Source: a virus. From it: a stretch of DNA of 35,477 nt. This document shows, in pieces, positions 24,646-33,196 of the stretch. The notes beneath the pieces are model-generated. The model was not told the DNA's origin. It did not search any database and saw only the letters and a program-made list of their open reading frames with translations. Within the stretch, counting starts at the first letter, position 1. Each line of letters starts with the position of its first letter. The position numbers and the translations under genes are program-made. The stretch covers positions 1 through 35,477 of IMG/VR virus record IMGVR_UViG_3300017917_003478, one strand, 5' to 3'.

Positions 24646-25821
24646 ATGACAGATGTATATCAAGAAGTAGCAAAGCAATCCAAATTGCTTATGTTAAAAG
24701 AACCATTTTATGGTTTATTTTTAATAGCTCTAAATAAAGAGTTAAGAACTGACATTCAAACTGCGTGTGTCACTCCTGATAAAATTAATATTAAACTTTG
24801 TGTTAATCCTGAATTTTGGTTAGGTTTAGATGAGAAAACTAAATTAGCAGTATTAAAACATGAGTTACTTCATATTGTATTCTTCCATTTAGAAAATTTT
24901 GAACGATTTGAAAACAAAAAGTTATCAAATATTGCCGCTGACTTAGAAATTAACCAATATATTGAAGCCGAATATAAAGGTGATAGTTGGGATGGTTTAG
25001 AATATGATCAGGGTATGTTTAAAGATCTTAATTTATTGCCTAAACAAGGTACTAAATACTATTATGATGCTATCCAAAAAGAAATAGATGACAATCCTGA
25101 TGGAGATATAGCTCAATTTGTTAATGGTATAGAAATGGATTGGCATGATTTATGGGAAGCAATGGAAGGCATGAGTGAAGCTGAGAAAAAATTGATCCAA
25201 AAACAAATTGACCATCAATTAAAAGAGATTGCCTCTGAAATGCAGAAAAAAGGTAGAGGTTTAGTTCCATCTGAATTAGAAAGCTACATTAATGGTTTAT
25301 TTGAAATCAAAGAACCAGTTCTAGATTGGAAATCATACTTAAGAAGATTTGCGTCTGTTTCACCTAAAGTATTTACTAAAAAAACAAGACGTAAACCTAA
25401 TAAACGTTTTTATGGTAATCCTGCTCTAAAAATAAAACAAAATAAACGTACATTAGTTGCTATTGATACATCAGGTTCAGTTTCAGATGCTGAAGTATTA
25501 GAATTTTTTAATGAAATTTACCACATGCATAAGACAGGTACTGAAGTAACTGTTATAGAATGTGATGCTGCTATCCAAAGAGTATATGAATATAATGGTA
25601 AATTAGAAGACATATCAGTTAAAGGTAGAGGTGGTACTAGTTTTGATCCAGTATTTGATTACCTATTTGAACATAGAAATGAGTTTAATAATTTAATTTA
25701 TTTAACTGATGGTGAGTGTAGTGCTCCAAAAACACAAGTAAGAAAACCAATATTATGGGTTCATAGTTCAAGATCAAGTATAAATGAAGATTTACCAGGA
25801 ACAAAAATAAAAATTAATTAG
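24646..25821 (+). CDS. VWA-domain protein with N-terminal metallopeptidase-like domain (DUF2201 type)
   Basis: 391 residues. KHELLHIVFFH contains HExxH (72-76), in the predicted metallopeptidase-like region typical of COG3864/DUF2201 proteins. The C-terminal domain shows the MIDAS motif DTSGS (274-278), a later GRGGTSFDP threonine site and IYLTDGECS, all expected of an intact von Willebrand A metal site. MoxR/VWA pairs usually cooperate, the VWA protein acting as substrate adaptor. Both motif sets look complete, so neither domain appears decayed. Context GGTTATG. The gene ends with TAG 3 bases before the next start. Confidence 0.8.
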   Translation: MTDVYQEVAKQSKLLMLKEPFYGLFLIALNKELRTDIQTACVTPDKINIKLCVNPEFWLGLDEKTKLAVLKHELLHIVFFHLENFERFENKKLSNIAADLEINQYIEAEYKGDSWDGLEYDQGMFKDLNLLPKQGTKYYYDAIQKEIDDNPDGDIAQFVNGIEMDWHDLWEAMEGMSEAEKKLIQKQIDHQLKEIASEMQKKGRGLVPSELESYINGLFEIKEPVLDWKSYLRRFASVSPKVFTKKTRRKPNKRFYGNPALKIKQNKRTLVAIDTSGSVSDAEVLEFFNEIYHMHKTGTEVTVIECDAAIQRVYEYNGKLEDISVKGRGGTSFDPVFDYLFEHRNEFNNLIYLTDGECSAPKTQVRKPILWVHSSRSSINEDLPGTKIKIN

Positions 25822-25823
25822 TT

Positions 25824-26561
25824 ATGAATTTAAAAGTAAATTACTTACCTGAAAAGTACGAAAGTATAATTTTACCTCTAATGAACATGTCTGATAAACT
25901 TGTATTAGGAGGAAGTTTAGTTTTACATATATTGGATATAATGGATTATGATTTTGAAAATCGTAAACCCGACATTGATTTTAGTTTAAGAGAAGCCCTA
26001 ACTGAACATGAATTATCAGTAATTAGAGATTTTTATGAGTTAAATTTCATTATGAGAAGAAATGATTATAATGTTGAACCTGTTTCTCATGAGGGTGAGT
26101 TAATAGAACAAAGACACATACCAAAATCTGTAGATCATTTTTTAACTAAAGATATTATTCAATTATATAAATTTGATCCTAATGCTAAACCTGATCATTC
26201 ACATTATTCAGAACATTGGGACAAGGAATACATTATTGATTTCTTCAATTCAGCTTATTTACCTAAAAGAGAATTAGTTACTATTGATTATAAAGGTTAC
26301 GAATTAAGATTATCTCACCCTTCATATATTTTATCTCATAAATCAAAATATGCTTATGATAATAGAGTAGGTAAACAATATAAACACTTCCAGGATTTAC
26401 AAAAAATTGATTGGGACAAGTATTTTAAAATTGTTAAAAAAATAGAACCTAAATATGATCAACGTAAAAGTGAGGAAGGTTATATTATTCAAAAACTATC
26501 ACATTATACTTGGAGTCCAAAAAGTAATGATAAAGAACTTGTTGATTGGTTAGAGTTTTAA
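25824..26561 (+). CDS. Nucleotidyltransferase-fold protein, AbiEii-like
   Basis: 245 residues. KLVLGGSLVLHIL (GGS 29-31) followed by KPDIDFSL (D50, D52) is the GG/S...DxD signature of the polymerase-beta-type nucleotidyltransferase superfamily. SHPSYILSHKSKYAYDNRV and KHFQDLQ resemble the conserved lysine/arginine-containing helix of AbiEii-type enzymes. The C-terminal tail is Lys/Tyr-rich. AbiEii proteins are toxins in some bacteria, but no AbiEi-like antitoxin is beside it, and in a phage it may modify host RNA or nucleotides. It follows the VWA gene by 2 bases, context GTTATG. Fold likely, function open. Confidence 0.55.
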   Translation: MNLKVNYLPEKYESIILPLMNMSDKLVLGGSLVLHILDIMDYDFENRKPDIDFSLREALTEHELSVIRDFYELNFIMRRNDYNVEPVSHEGELIEQRHIPKSVDHFLTKDIIQLYKFDPNAKPDHSHYSEHWDKEYIIDFFNSAYLPKRELVTIDYKGYELRLSHPSYILSHKSKYAYDNRVGKQYKHFQDLQKIDWDKYFKIVKKIEPKYDQRKSEEGYIIQKLSHYTWSPKSNDKELVDWLEF

Positions 26562-26562
26562 T

Positions 26563-26570
26563 ATTTATGA
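26563..26570 (+). promoter_or_regulatory. TATTTATG variant of the intergenic motif
   Basis: Copy 5 of 8, one base beyond the upstream TAA and 12 bases before ATG 26583. The last base differs from the others (G for A). Confidence 0.3.
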
Positions 26571-26582
26571 TTAAAACCATAA

Positions 26583-27065
26583 ATGTCAACAATTGTACTT
26601 TTAAGTTGCACCAAATCTAAATTAGATAAACCATCACAGGCGCAAGATTTATACTCAGCATCTCCTATGTTCCAAAAAACATTAGAGTATGGCAAATCTT
26701 TGAAACCGGATAAAATGTATATCTTATCAGCTAAACATTTTCTAGTACCTCTAACTAAGGTACTAGCTCCGTACGATAAAACCTTAAAAGAAATGCCTAA
26801 AGATGAAAAAGAAGCATGGGGTGATAAAGTACTTTCTCAAATGAAATCTGCTGGTATTAATGTTGAAAAAGATAAATTCATATTTTTAACTGGTAGTGAG
26901 TATATGAAACCATTACTAAAATTTATTCCTGAAGGTAATATTGAAAAACCAATGGAAGGTAGACGTATGGGAGAAAGATTGCAGTGGTTAAACAGTCAGA
27001 TTAAAAAGTTACATGAAGTAGCTAAACATATTAAAAAATTAGTATATGAATATTTCTCAAAATAA
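26583..27065 (+). CDS. DUF6884-like protein
   Basis: 160 residues. LLSCTKSKLD (6-15), YILSAKHFLV (46-55) and LAPYDKTL (61-68) match the motif order of the DUF6884/YaaA-like group as I recall it, in which an N-terminal C-x-K-x-K stretch and an SAKHGL-type motif are conserved. Some relatives are linked to nucleic-acid modification or DNA-binding stress proteins; the activity here is unknown. It is followed by a lysine-rich C-terminal helix. The last 20 bases overlap the next gene in another frame. Assignment is by pattern only. Confidence 0.5.
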   Translation: MSTIVLLSCTKSKLDKPSQAQDLYSASPMFQKTLEYGKSLKPDKMYILSAKHFLVPLTKVLAPYDKTLKEMPKDEKEAWGDKVLSQMKSAGINVEKDKFIFLTGSEYMKPLLKFIPEGNIEKPMEGRRMGERLQWLNSQIKKLHEVAKHIKKLVYEYFSK

Positions 27066-27285
27066 ATTACAAGAAGTTTTAACGTTATACCTTAATGATA
27101 TTGAGGATTACGGCACACCAGACGAATTGGTATTAGCAGAAGCTGCTTTGTCTCCAATTAAAAATCTATTAACTGAATCTAAAAAACCGACTAAACAATT
27201 AATTGAAGAAATATTTACTGCGTCAGAGCCAAAAAGTCAAATAGTTATTACCGACTTTTTAAAATATTTTAACCAAATTAAATAA
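27046..27285 (+). CDS. Small protein with tag-like N-terminus
   Basis: 79 residues, overlapping the previous gene by 20 bases. MNISQNKLQEVLTLYLNDIED is amphipathic and loosely like the shared leader (L-Q-E at 8-10), and EIFTASEPKSQIVITDFLKYF forms a second helix. No domain recognised. The overlap and regular spacing to the next gene (4 bases) support it as a coupled gene, but it is short and less secure. Confidence 0.45.
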   Translation: MNISQNKLQEVLTLYLNDIEDYGTPDELVLAEAALSPIKNLLTESKKPTKQLIEEIFTASEPKSQIVITDFLKYFNQIK

Positions 27286-27289
27286 TGTT

Positions 27290-27532
27290 ATGTCCAATCA
27301 AGATTATAAGACAAGAACTTTAACTACACCTGAAGGTACTACAATTACCTACTTTGACGGTAAGTTACACAACTGGGATGGTCCCGCCCTTAAACACCCA
27401 AAAGAAACAAAACTAAAACCTGAATATTACCTATATGGCTTTCAGTATACTAGAGATGAATGGGTAGAGGCTCGAAGAGATAGAAACGGAGTTCCACCAG
27501 ATAAAAACCCACAAGTAAAATCAAGATTTTAA
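27290..27532 (+). CDS. Small MORN-like/HWDGPA-motif protein
   Basis: 80 residues. TYFDGKLHNWDGPALKHP followed by YYLYGFQYTRDEWVEARRD resembles the HREDGPA...WYLNG motif that recurs in small proteins of T4-related and giant viruses, present here once. Function is unknown. The start has the GTTATG context after an A-rich leader, and a hairpin follows the stop. Confidence 0.5.
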   Translation: MSNQDYKTRTLTTPEGTTITYFDGKLHNWDGPALKHPKETKLKPEYYLYGFQYTRDEWVEARRDRNGVPPDKNPQVKSRF

Positions 27533-27543
27533 TAAATAAGTTT

Positions 27544-27565
27544 GGCTTCTTAAGAAGCCTTTCTT
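27544..27565 (+). terminator. Hairpin with partial T run after 27532
   Basis: GGCTTCTT/AAGAAGCC (27544-27559) is a perfect 16-base palindrome that would fold as a 6-pair stem with a TTAA loop, followed by TTTCTT. A plausible intrinsic terminator ending the MoxR/VWA region, weaker than the one at 21933. Confidence 0.6.
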
Positions 27566-27594
27566 ACATTAACGTATTAAAAAAATAAAGTTAT

Positions 27595-28125
27595 ATGAAA
27601 ATAGGATTAGTAGGTACAGTAAGTGTTGGTAAAACTACATTAGTTAATGCTTTAAAAGAATTACCACAATTTCAAAACTATCATTTTGCTACTGAACGTA
27701 GTAAGTATTTAAGAGATTTAGGTATTCCATTAAATACCGATTCAACATTAAAAGGACAAACTATATTTTTAGCTGAACGTGTATCTGAATTAATGAGAGA
27801 GAATTTAATTACAGATAGAACAGTTATTGATGTAATGGCATTTACTAATGCTTCTAAATCAATTAAAGAAGCTGATAAAGTATCATTTGAAGAATATGCT
27901 CGTAATTTTATTAATGAATATGATTACATTTTTTATGTTACTCCTGTAGGAGTAGAAATAGAAGATAATGGTGTAAGAGAAACTAATGCTGAATATCGTG
28001 ATTTAATTGATTTTACTATCAGAAATATACTAAACAACTATCCACATAGAATTAAAGGTTTACATACTATATCAGGTACAACTGAGGAGCGTATAAAACA
28101 AATATTAGAAGTGGTTTCTCTTTAA
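27595..28125 (+). CDS. P-loop NTPase/kinase, NadR-like (AAA_28 type)
   Basis: 176 residues. GTVSVGKTT (7-15) is Walker A. HFATERSKYLRDLG and the central TDRTVIDVMAFTNAS segment match AAA_28-type proteins, which include the ribosylnicotinamide kinase domain of NadR. The C-terminus is short with no adenylyltransferase domain attached. It may phosphorylate a nucleoside or nicotinamide riboside; the substrate is not decided by the sequence. It lies alone between a hairpin and a TATTTATA motif, suggesting its own transcript start in the 27560-27594 region. Confidence 0.6.
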   Translation: MKIGLVGTVSVGKTTLVNALKELPQFQNYHFATERSKYLRDLGIPLNTDSTLKGQTIFLAERVSELMRENLITDRTVIDVMAFTNASKSIKEADKVSFEEYARNFINEYDYIFYVTPVGVEIEDNGVRETNAEYRDLIDFTIRNILNNYPHRIKGLHTISGTTEERIKQILEVVSL

Positions 28126-28133
28126 TATTTATA
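28126..28133 (+). promoter_or_regulatory. TATTTATA intergenic motif, candidate late promoter element
   Basis: Copy 6 of 8, directly after the upstream TAA and 26 bases before ATG 28160. It stands at the entry to the packaging/head block. Confidence 0.4.
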
Positions 28134-28159
28134 TTAAAACCTAATTAAAAATATAGAAA

Positions 28160-29617
28160 ATGAGTTCATTCGATCTAGTAAAATTTAGAAACCAATTATT
28201 AGCTGAGGATCAATCAGTTGAAGAAAATATTTTAAATGAAGATTTATCATACCTTGCCTCTTGGAAAGTATTAAAAGGACCAGGTGGTTATATCTTCCAA
28301 ATCCAAGATCCAAATAGTGACAGTACTATTGGTGCTAGAGTTAATAAAGCTGGAATGGCTACTTTAGATGGTGAAGGAGTAGAAGCAGCACAAGCTGTTC
28401 AACAAATAGCTGATAAATTTGGAACTGAAACTGAAGTATTATATGGTGATGATAGTTTAACTACTGTTATTTCTGAACCTGATTTTAACGCTATTTTTCC
28501 TGACACTATAAGTGAGGCTAAAATGACTAGAGCTGATGAAGTTGGATCTGACGGAGTAGCTGAAGAAGATGCTTTAGATGAAACTTTAAATTTAGACCCA
28601 TCATCTCCTCAAATCTCTCAATATTGGGATATTATGGTAAAAAATCAACCTGAAGATGTAATCAAAATCTTAACTGATTTAACAGCAGGTAGATTATCAT
28701 TTAAAGATTTCTTAGATACTACTGAAGATGATATTTTTGACTCATTTAGAGATGAATTTATGGATTTAGATGAAAATGCATTAAAAGAAAATGTAATGGA
28801 AAGAATGGGTATCTTTGATGATATTGATGCTGATTTAGAAAATGAAGAAGAACCAGTTGAATATTTAAAAGATATTATTAAATACTGTGAACAACAGATA
28901 GAAATGTATTCTGATGATATGGAAGATTTAGATGAAGGTGCATTAAAAGAAATGGCTTCATTTTATAAAGTAGCAGATAATTCACCAGAAGCAAAAGCAG
29001 CTATAGCAGCAGCAAAAGAAAAATACAAACCAGGTACTACATTATATAACACCTTAGATACTTTAGAAAAAACAGGTGAAATTGATTATAAAGAATTAGC
29101 TAAAACAACTGGAAAAGATATGGCTACATTCAATAATCCAAAATCAAGAGAAGTATTAGAAAAAGATTTAGCAGCATTCGTACAAGCAGGTTCATCACCT
29201 TCAGCTGTTAGAACAGGTAGACCTGCATCAGAAAAACCAGAAGGTACTCCAAAAGAAAAAACCGGAAAATTAAAAATAACTAATCCAAAACCAGCTTCAA
29301 CTAAACTAGCTGACTTAGCACCTGCTGATGTATTCTCAGGAATGGGTCCAGATGAAGAAGAAATGGAAATGGAAAAACAAGCTGTAAAAGCTGCTAAAGG
29401 TAACAAAAGATTAGGTACTACAGTTGAAAAATTAGCTCAAGTAACTAAAGAAATGAAAGCTTTAGCTAAAGAATATCAAGCAGCTAAAGGTACTCCAGAA
29501 GAAGCAGGTATTGTTGCTCAATTAAAAGCTTTAACTGCTGAGAAAAAAGCATTAGAGAAAAAAACAGCTCCAAAACAAATGTCTGCTGCTGATTTAATGG
29601 GTGGAGAAGACCTATAA
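28160..29617 (+). CDS. Acidic modular virion or core protein upstream of terminase
   Basis: 485 residues, strongly acidic in the first two thirds. The opening MSSFDLVKFRNQLLAEDQ resembles the cluster's leader (L-A-E at 14-16), and ENILNED gives LNE (25-27) before a compact domain with YIFQIQDPNSD. The centre has Asp/Glu-rich helices (MGIFDDIDADLENEEEPVEY, DEGALKEMASF). The C-terminal third is Lys/Ala-rich, Pro-containing and coiled-coil-like (KLAQVTKEMKALAKEYQ). No enzyme motif. Composition fits an internal head or scaffold-type protein. A small-terminase role is possible by position, but the protein is far larger than that family. Confidence 0.5.
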   Translation: MSSFDLVKFRNQLLAEDQSVEENILNEDLSYLASWKVLKGPGGYIFQIQDPNSDSTIGARVNKAGMATLDGEGVEAAQAVQQIADKFGTETEVLYGDDSLTTVISEPDFNAIFPDTISEAKMTRADEVGSDGVAEEDALDETLNLDPSSPQISQYWDIMVKNQPEDVIKILTDLTAGRLSFKDFLDTTEDDIFDSFRDEFMDLDENALKENVMERMGIFDDIDADLENEEEPVEYLKDIIKYCEQQIEMYSDDMEDLDEGALKEMASFYKVADNSPEAKAAIAAAKEKYKPGTTLYNTLDTLEKTGEIDYKELAKTTGKDMATFNNPKSREVLEKDLAAFVQAGSSPSAVRTGRPASEKPEGTPKEKTGKLKITNPKPASTKLADLAPADVFSGMGPDEEEMEMEKQAVKAAKGNKRLGTTVEKLAQVTKEMKALAKEYQAAKGTPEEAGIVAQLKALTAEKKALEKKTAPKQMSAADLMGGEDL

Positions 29618-29634
29618 TAAACAAAAATTAAGTT

Positions 29635-31230
29635 ATGTCTGAAAATACTCAACTCCCGTTAAAGGAGATTATCAAACAAGAGTGGCTTAGATGTGCTCAA
29701 GATCCAGTTTACTGGATGAAGAAATATTACTGGATCCAACACCCACAAAAGGGTAGGATCCAGTTCAATCTTTATCCGTTCCAAGAAAAAGTATTAGTAC
29801 AACTTCAAAAGAACGAATATACGATTATTAATAAATCTAGACAGTTAGGTATCTCAACATTAGCCTCAGCCTATTCTTTATGGTTGATGTTATTCCAAAA
29901 AGATAAAAATATACTATGTATCGCTACTAAACAAGAAACAGCGAAAAACATGGTTACTAAGGTTAGGTTCGCATATGACTCGCTTCCCAAATGGATGCAA
30001 ATTAAAACGGCGGAACATAACAAATTATCGCTACGTTTAGCTAACGGATCACAAATTAAAGCAGTAGGAGCAACAGCGGATGCGGGTCGATCAGAAGCCG
30101 TTTCATTCCTTATTATTGATGAGGCAGCTTTTATTGAAGGTATTGATGAGATTTTCGCATCAGCACAACAAACCTTAGCTACTGGGGGTCAATGTCTAGC
30201 TTTATCTACACCTTATGGTACAGGTAACTGGTTCCATAAATCATTTACTAAAGCACAAGCTAGAGAAAATAAATTTGTTCCATTATCTTTACCATGGACT
30301 GTTCATCCTGAACGAGACCAAACATGGAGAGACGCTCAAGATCAAATCTTAGGTATAAGAAATGCAGCACAAGAGTGTGATTGCGATTTTAGTACATCAG
30401 GGGATACTGTTATTGAACCTGACATGCTTAATTTCTATGAATCCACTTTCATTTCAGATCCAATGGAAAGAAGAGGAGTAGATGGATCTTTATGGATATG
30501 GGAAACACCAGATTACACTAAATCTTATATGGTAATAGCCGACGTTGCTAGAGGTGACGGAACTGACTACTCTACCTTTCATATTATGGATGTTGAAGTT
30601 GCTAAACAGGTAGCTGAATATAAAGCTCAAATTCCAACTAAAGATTTTGCAAATATTTTATTCTCAATATCAACTGAATATAATGATGCTTTATTAGTAG
30701 TAGAAAACGCTAATATTGGTTGGAGTGTAATTGAACAATTAATTGAAAGAGGATATAGAAATTTATATTACTCTTCTAAAGCAGATACAACATTTGGTGT
30801 AAGTGAAAATCAAATGGCTAGAATGGAAAATGGTCAAGGTATGGTACCTGGATTCACAACTTCTATGAAAACTAGACCATTATGTGTTTCAAAATTAGTA
30901 TCTTACATACATGAAAAATCTGTTATAATTCAATCTAAAAGGTTAATGGATGAATTGAGAGTATTTGTTTGGAAAAACGGTAAAGCTCAATCACAATCAG
31001 GTTATAATGATGACTTAGTAATGGCATTTGCTATTGGGTTATTTTTACGAGATACTGCCTTAAGAAATAGACAACAAGGAATTGAACTAACTAGAGCTAC
31101 ATTAGGAAGTTTTGGAGTAAGTAATCATACAGCTCCTGGAGTATATTCAGGTAATTCATTCGCTCAAAATCCATATCAAATAGATGATGGGCGCGGAGGA
31201 ACCGAAGATATATCATGGTTACTTAGATAA
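29635..31230 (+). CDS. terL: Terminase large subunit, T4 gp17-like
   Basis: 531 residues. The ATPase domain has NKSRQLGIST (66-75), where the usual lysine before S/T is isoleucine and a lysine lies earlier at 67, as in many terminases; Walker B is LIIDEAAF (D162, E163) and the coupling motif LALSTPYGTG (188-197). The RNase H-like nuclease domain shows IADVARGDGTDYS (D303), LLVVEN (E357) and GYNDDLVMA (D459/D460). It packages DNA into proheads through the portal encoded next. T4 gp17 is longer (~610). Context AGTTATG. The first ~250 codons use more G+C-rich codons than the rest. Confidence 0.95.
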   Translation: MSENTQLPLKEIIKQEWLRCAQDPVYWMKKYYWIQHPQKGRIQFNLYPFQEKVLVQLQKNEYTIINKSRQLGISTLASAYSLWLMLFQKDKNILCIATKQETAKNMVTKVRFAYDSLPKWMQIKTAEHNKLSLRLANGSQIKAVGATADAGRSEAVSFLIIDEAAFIEGIDEIFASAQQTLATGGQCLALSTPYGTGNWFHKSFTKAQARENKFVPLSLPWTVHPERDQTWRDAQDQILGIRNAAQECDCDFSTSGDTVIEPDMLNFYESTFISDPMERRGVDGSLWIWETPDYTKSYMVIADVARGDGTDYSTFHIMDVEVAKQVAEYKAQIPTKDFANILFSISTEYNDALLVVENANIGWSVIEQLIERGYRNLYYSSKADTTFGVSENQMARMENGQGMVPGFTTSMKTRPLCVSKLVSYIHEKSVIIQSKRLMDELRVFVWKNGKAQSQSGYNDDLVMAFAIGLFLRDTALRNRQQGIELTRATLGSFGVSNHTAPGVYSGNSFAQNPYQIDDGRGGTEDISWLLR

Positions 31231-31235
31231 TTTAA

Positions 31236-31243
31236 TATTTATA
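31236..31243 (+). promoter_or_regulatory. TATTTATA intergenic motif, candidate late promoter element
   Basis: Copy 7 of 8, 5 bases after the terminase stop and 18 bases before the portal ATG at 31262. Confidence 0.4.
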
Positions 31244-31261
31244 TAAAATACAATTTACATT

Positions 31262-33190
31262 ATGGTAGATACCTCATTATTTGGTAGATTAAAAAGAATT
31301 TTTTCTACTGACGTTATTATAAGAAACGTTGGTGGTAATCAATTAAAAGTAATGGATACAGACCGTATCCAACAACTTGGTACATTACAGACAAATTCAT
31401 TATTTGATAGATATAATAAAATATACACTACTACTGGTGGTTTAAATTTTAATTATAATACTGATACTACCTATCCTACACAAAGAATCCAATTGTATGC
31501 TGATTATGAAATGATGGATCAAGATTCTATTGTTGCTTCTACATTAGATATATTAGCTGATGAAACTTGTTTAAGAAATGATATGGGAGAAGTATTACAA
31601 ATACGTTCTTCTGATGAAAATATTCAAAAAATACTTTATAATTTATTCTATGATGTATTAAATATAGAATTTAACTTATGGTCATGGACTCGTAACATGT
31701 GTAAGTATGGAGATTTTTATCTCAAACTAGAAATCTCAGAAAAATTTGGTGTTTATAATGTAATACCATTCTCTTCTTATTCAATTCTTAGAATAGAAGG
31801 TCAAAATCCTCAAAAACCTCAAGAAGTAAAATTCAAATACGATCCAACTTTTTCAACTTCAACTTCACCATTAGGGTTCCAACAGATGTCTCAAATATCT
31901 GTAAACCGAGATGATAAAATAGAGTTTGATAATTTTGAAATGGCTCACTTTAGATTATTATCTGATTTTAATTATTTACCTTATGGTAGATCTTATATAG
32001 AACCAGGTCGTAAAATCTTTAAACAATTAACTTTAATGGAAGATGCGATGTTAATACATCGTATTGTTAGAGCACCTGAAAAACGTACATTCTTTGTTAA
32101 CGTTGGTAATATTCCACCTAATGAGGTTGAGAATTACATGCAACGTACTATTAACAAAATGAAAAAAACACCTTATATGGACCCTCAAACTGGTCAATAT
32201 AATTTGAAATATAATATCCAAAATATATTAGAGGATTTCTATATTCCTGTAAGAGGTGGTGACGCAACAACTCGTATTGAAACTACTAAAGGTTTAGATT
32301 ACGCAGCTATTGAAGACGTTCAATATTTAAGAGATAAATTATTCGCTGCTTTAAAAGTTCCAAAAGCTTATTTTGGATATGAAAAAGACTTAACAGGTAA
32401 AGCTACATTAGCAGCTGAAGATATTAGATTTGCTCGTACAGTAGAAAGAATACAAAAGATATTAGTATCAGAATTAACAAAAATTGCTTTAGTTCATTTA
32501 TATTCACAAGGATATGATGGAGAGTCATTAACTAATTTTGAATTATCTTTAACTACACCTTCTATCATTTATGAACAAGAAAAAATAGCGTTGTTAAAAG
32601 AAAAAACAGCATTAGCTACTGAGTTAATTCAAAATAAAATTGTACCATCTGATTGGATTTATGACAATATATTCCAATTTAGTGAAGATCAATATGATGA
32701 ATATAGAGAATTAATGATTGAAGACGCTAAACGTAAATTTAGAATTGATCAAATTGAAACCGAAGGAAATGATCCATCTAAAACTGGAGTAGCTTATGGT
32801 ACACCACATTCATTAGCTTCACTTTACGGTCCAGGTAGATATGATGGTACAGGAAATGTTCCTAAAGGATATGATGAGAAAAAAGATGTTTACCCAGACC
32901 AAGTATTAGGTAGACCAAAAGAAAAAGCATCAAGTATTGGAACCCAAGAAAATCCTCTAGGTAGAGATAGATTAGGTACTAAAGAAATGGGTGGTGCAGG
33001 TGAAGAGCCAAAAGGATTTAAAACAGCTTATAAAGGTGGTTCTCCATTAGCTCTAGAAAATGCTAACACACAAATTGCATATCATCAAATACAAGATTCT
33101 TTAAAAAGTATGTTCCCTCAACGTAAAATAAAATTATACGAAGAGAGTGATTTATTAAACGAAGACAATCTTTTAAGGGAGGATATATAA
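31262..33190 (+). CDS. Portal vertex protein, T4 gp20-like
   Basis: 642 residues. Motifs of the gp20 family are present in order: MMDQDSIVASTLDILADE, a stem-region LMEDAMLIHRIVRAPEKRTF, FVNVGNIPPNEVENYMQ, then ILEDFYIPVRGGDATTRIET and LFAALKVPKAYFGYEKD. The portal forms the dodecameric DNA gate of the head and binds terminase and neck proteins. The C-terminal ~130 residues are Gly/Lys/Pro-rich, and the last 18 (LYEESDLLNEDNLLREDI) hold three LxE tripeptides, like the tail of a processed head protein. T4 gp20 is ~524 residues, so this is extended at the C-terminus. Confidence 0.9.
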   Translation: MVDTSLFGRLKRIFSTDVIIRNVGGNQLKVMDTDRIQQLGTLQTNSLFDRYNKIYTTTGGLNFNYNTDTTYPTQRIQLYADYEMMDQDSIVASTLDILADETCLRNDMGEVLQIRSSDENIQKILYNLFYDVLNIEFNLWSWTRNMCKYGDFYLKLEISEKFGVYNVIPFSSYSILRIEGQNPQKPQEVKFKYDPTFSTSTSPLGFQQMSQISVNRDDKIEFDNFEMAHFRLLSDFNYLPYGRSYIEPGRKIFKQLTLMEDAMLIHRIVRAPEKRTFFVNVGNIPPNEVENYMQRTINKMKKTPYMDPQTGQYNLKYNIQNILEDFYIPVRGGDATTRIETTKGLDYAAIEDVQYLRDKLFAALKVPKAYFGYEKDLTGKATLAAEDIRFARTVERIQKILVSELTKIALVHLYSQGYDGESLTNFELSLTTPSIIYEQEKIALLKEKTALATELIQNKIVPSDWIYDNIFQFSEDQYDEYRELMIEDAKRKFRIDQIETEGNDPSKTGVAYGTPHSLASLYGPGRYDGTGNVPKGYDEKKDVYPDQVLGRPKEKASSIGTQENPLGRDRLGTKEMGGAGEEPKGFKTAYKGGSPLALENANTQIAYHQIQDSLKSMFPQRKIKLYEESDLLNEDNLLREDI

Positions 33191-33196
33191 GGATAA

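Noticed and set aside
29086-29406. 106-residue reverse-strand open frame
   Set aside because: Antisense to the Ala/Lys/Pro-rich end of the protein at 28160-29617, which has consistent codon use on the + strand.
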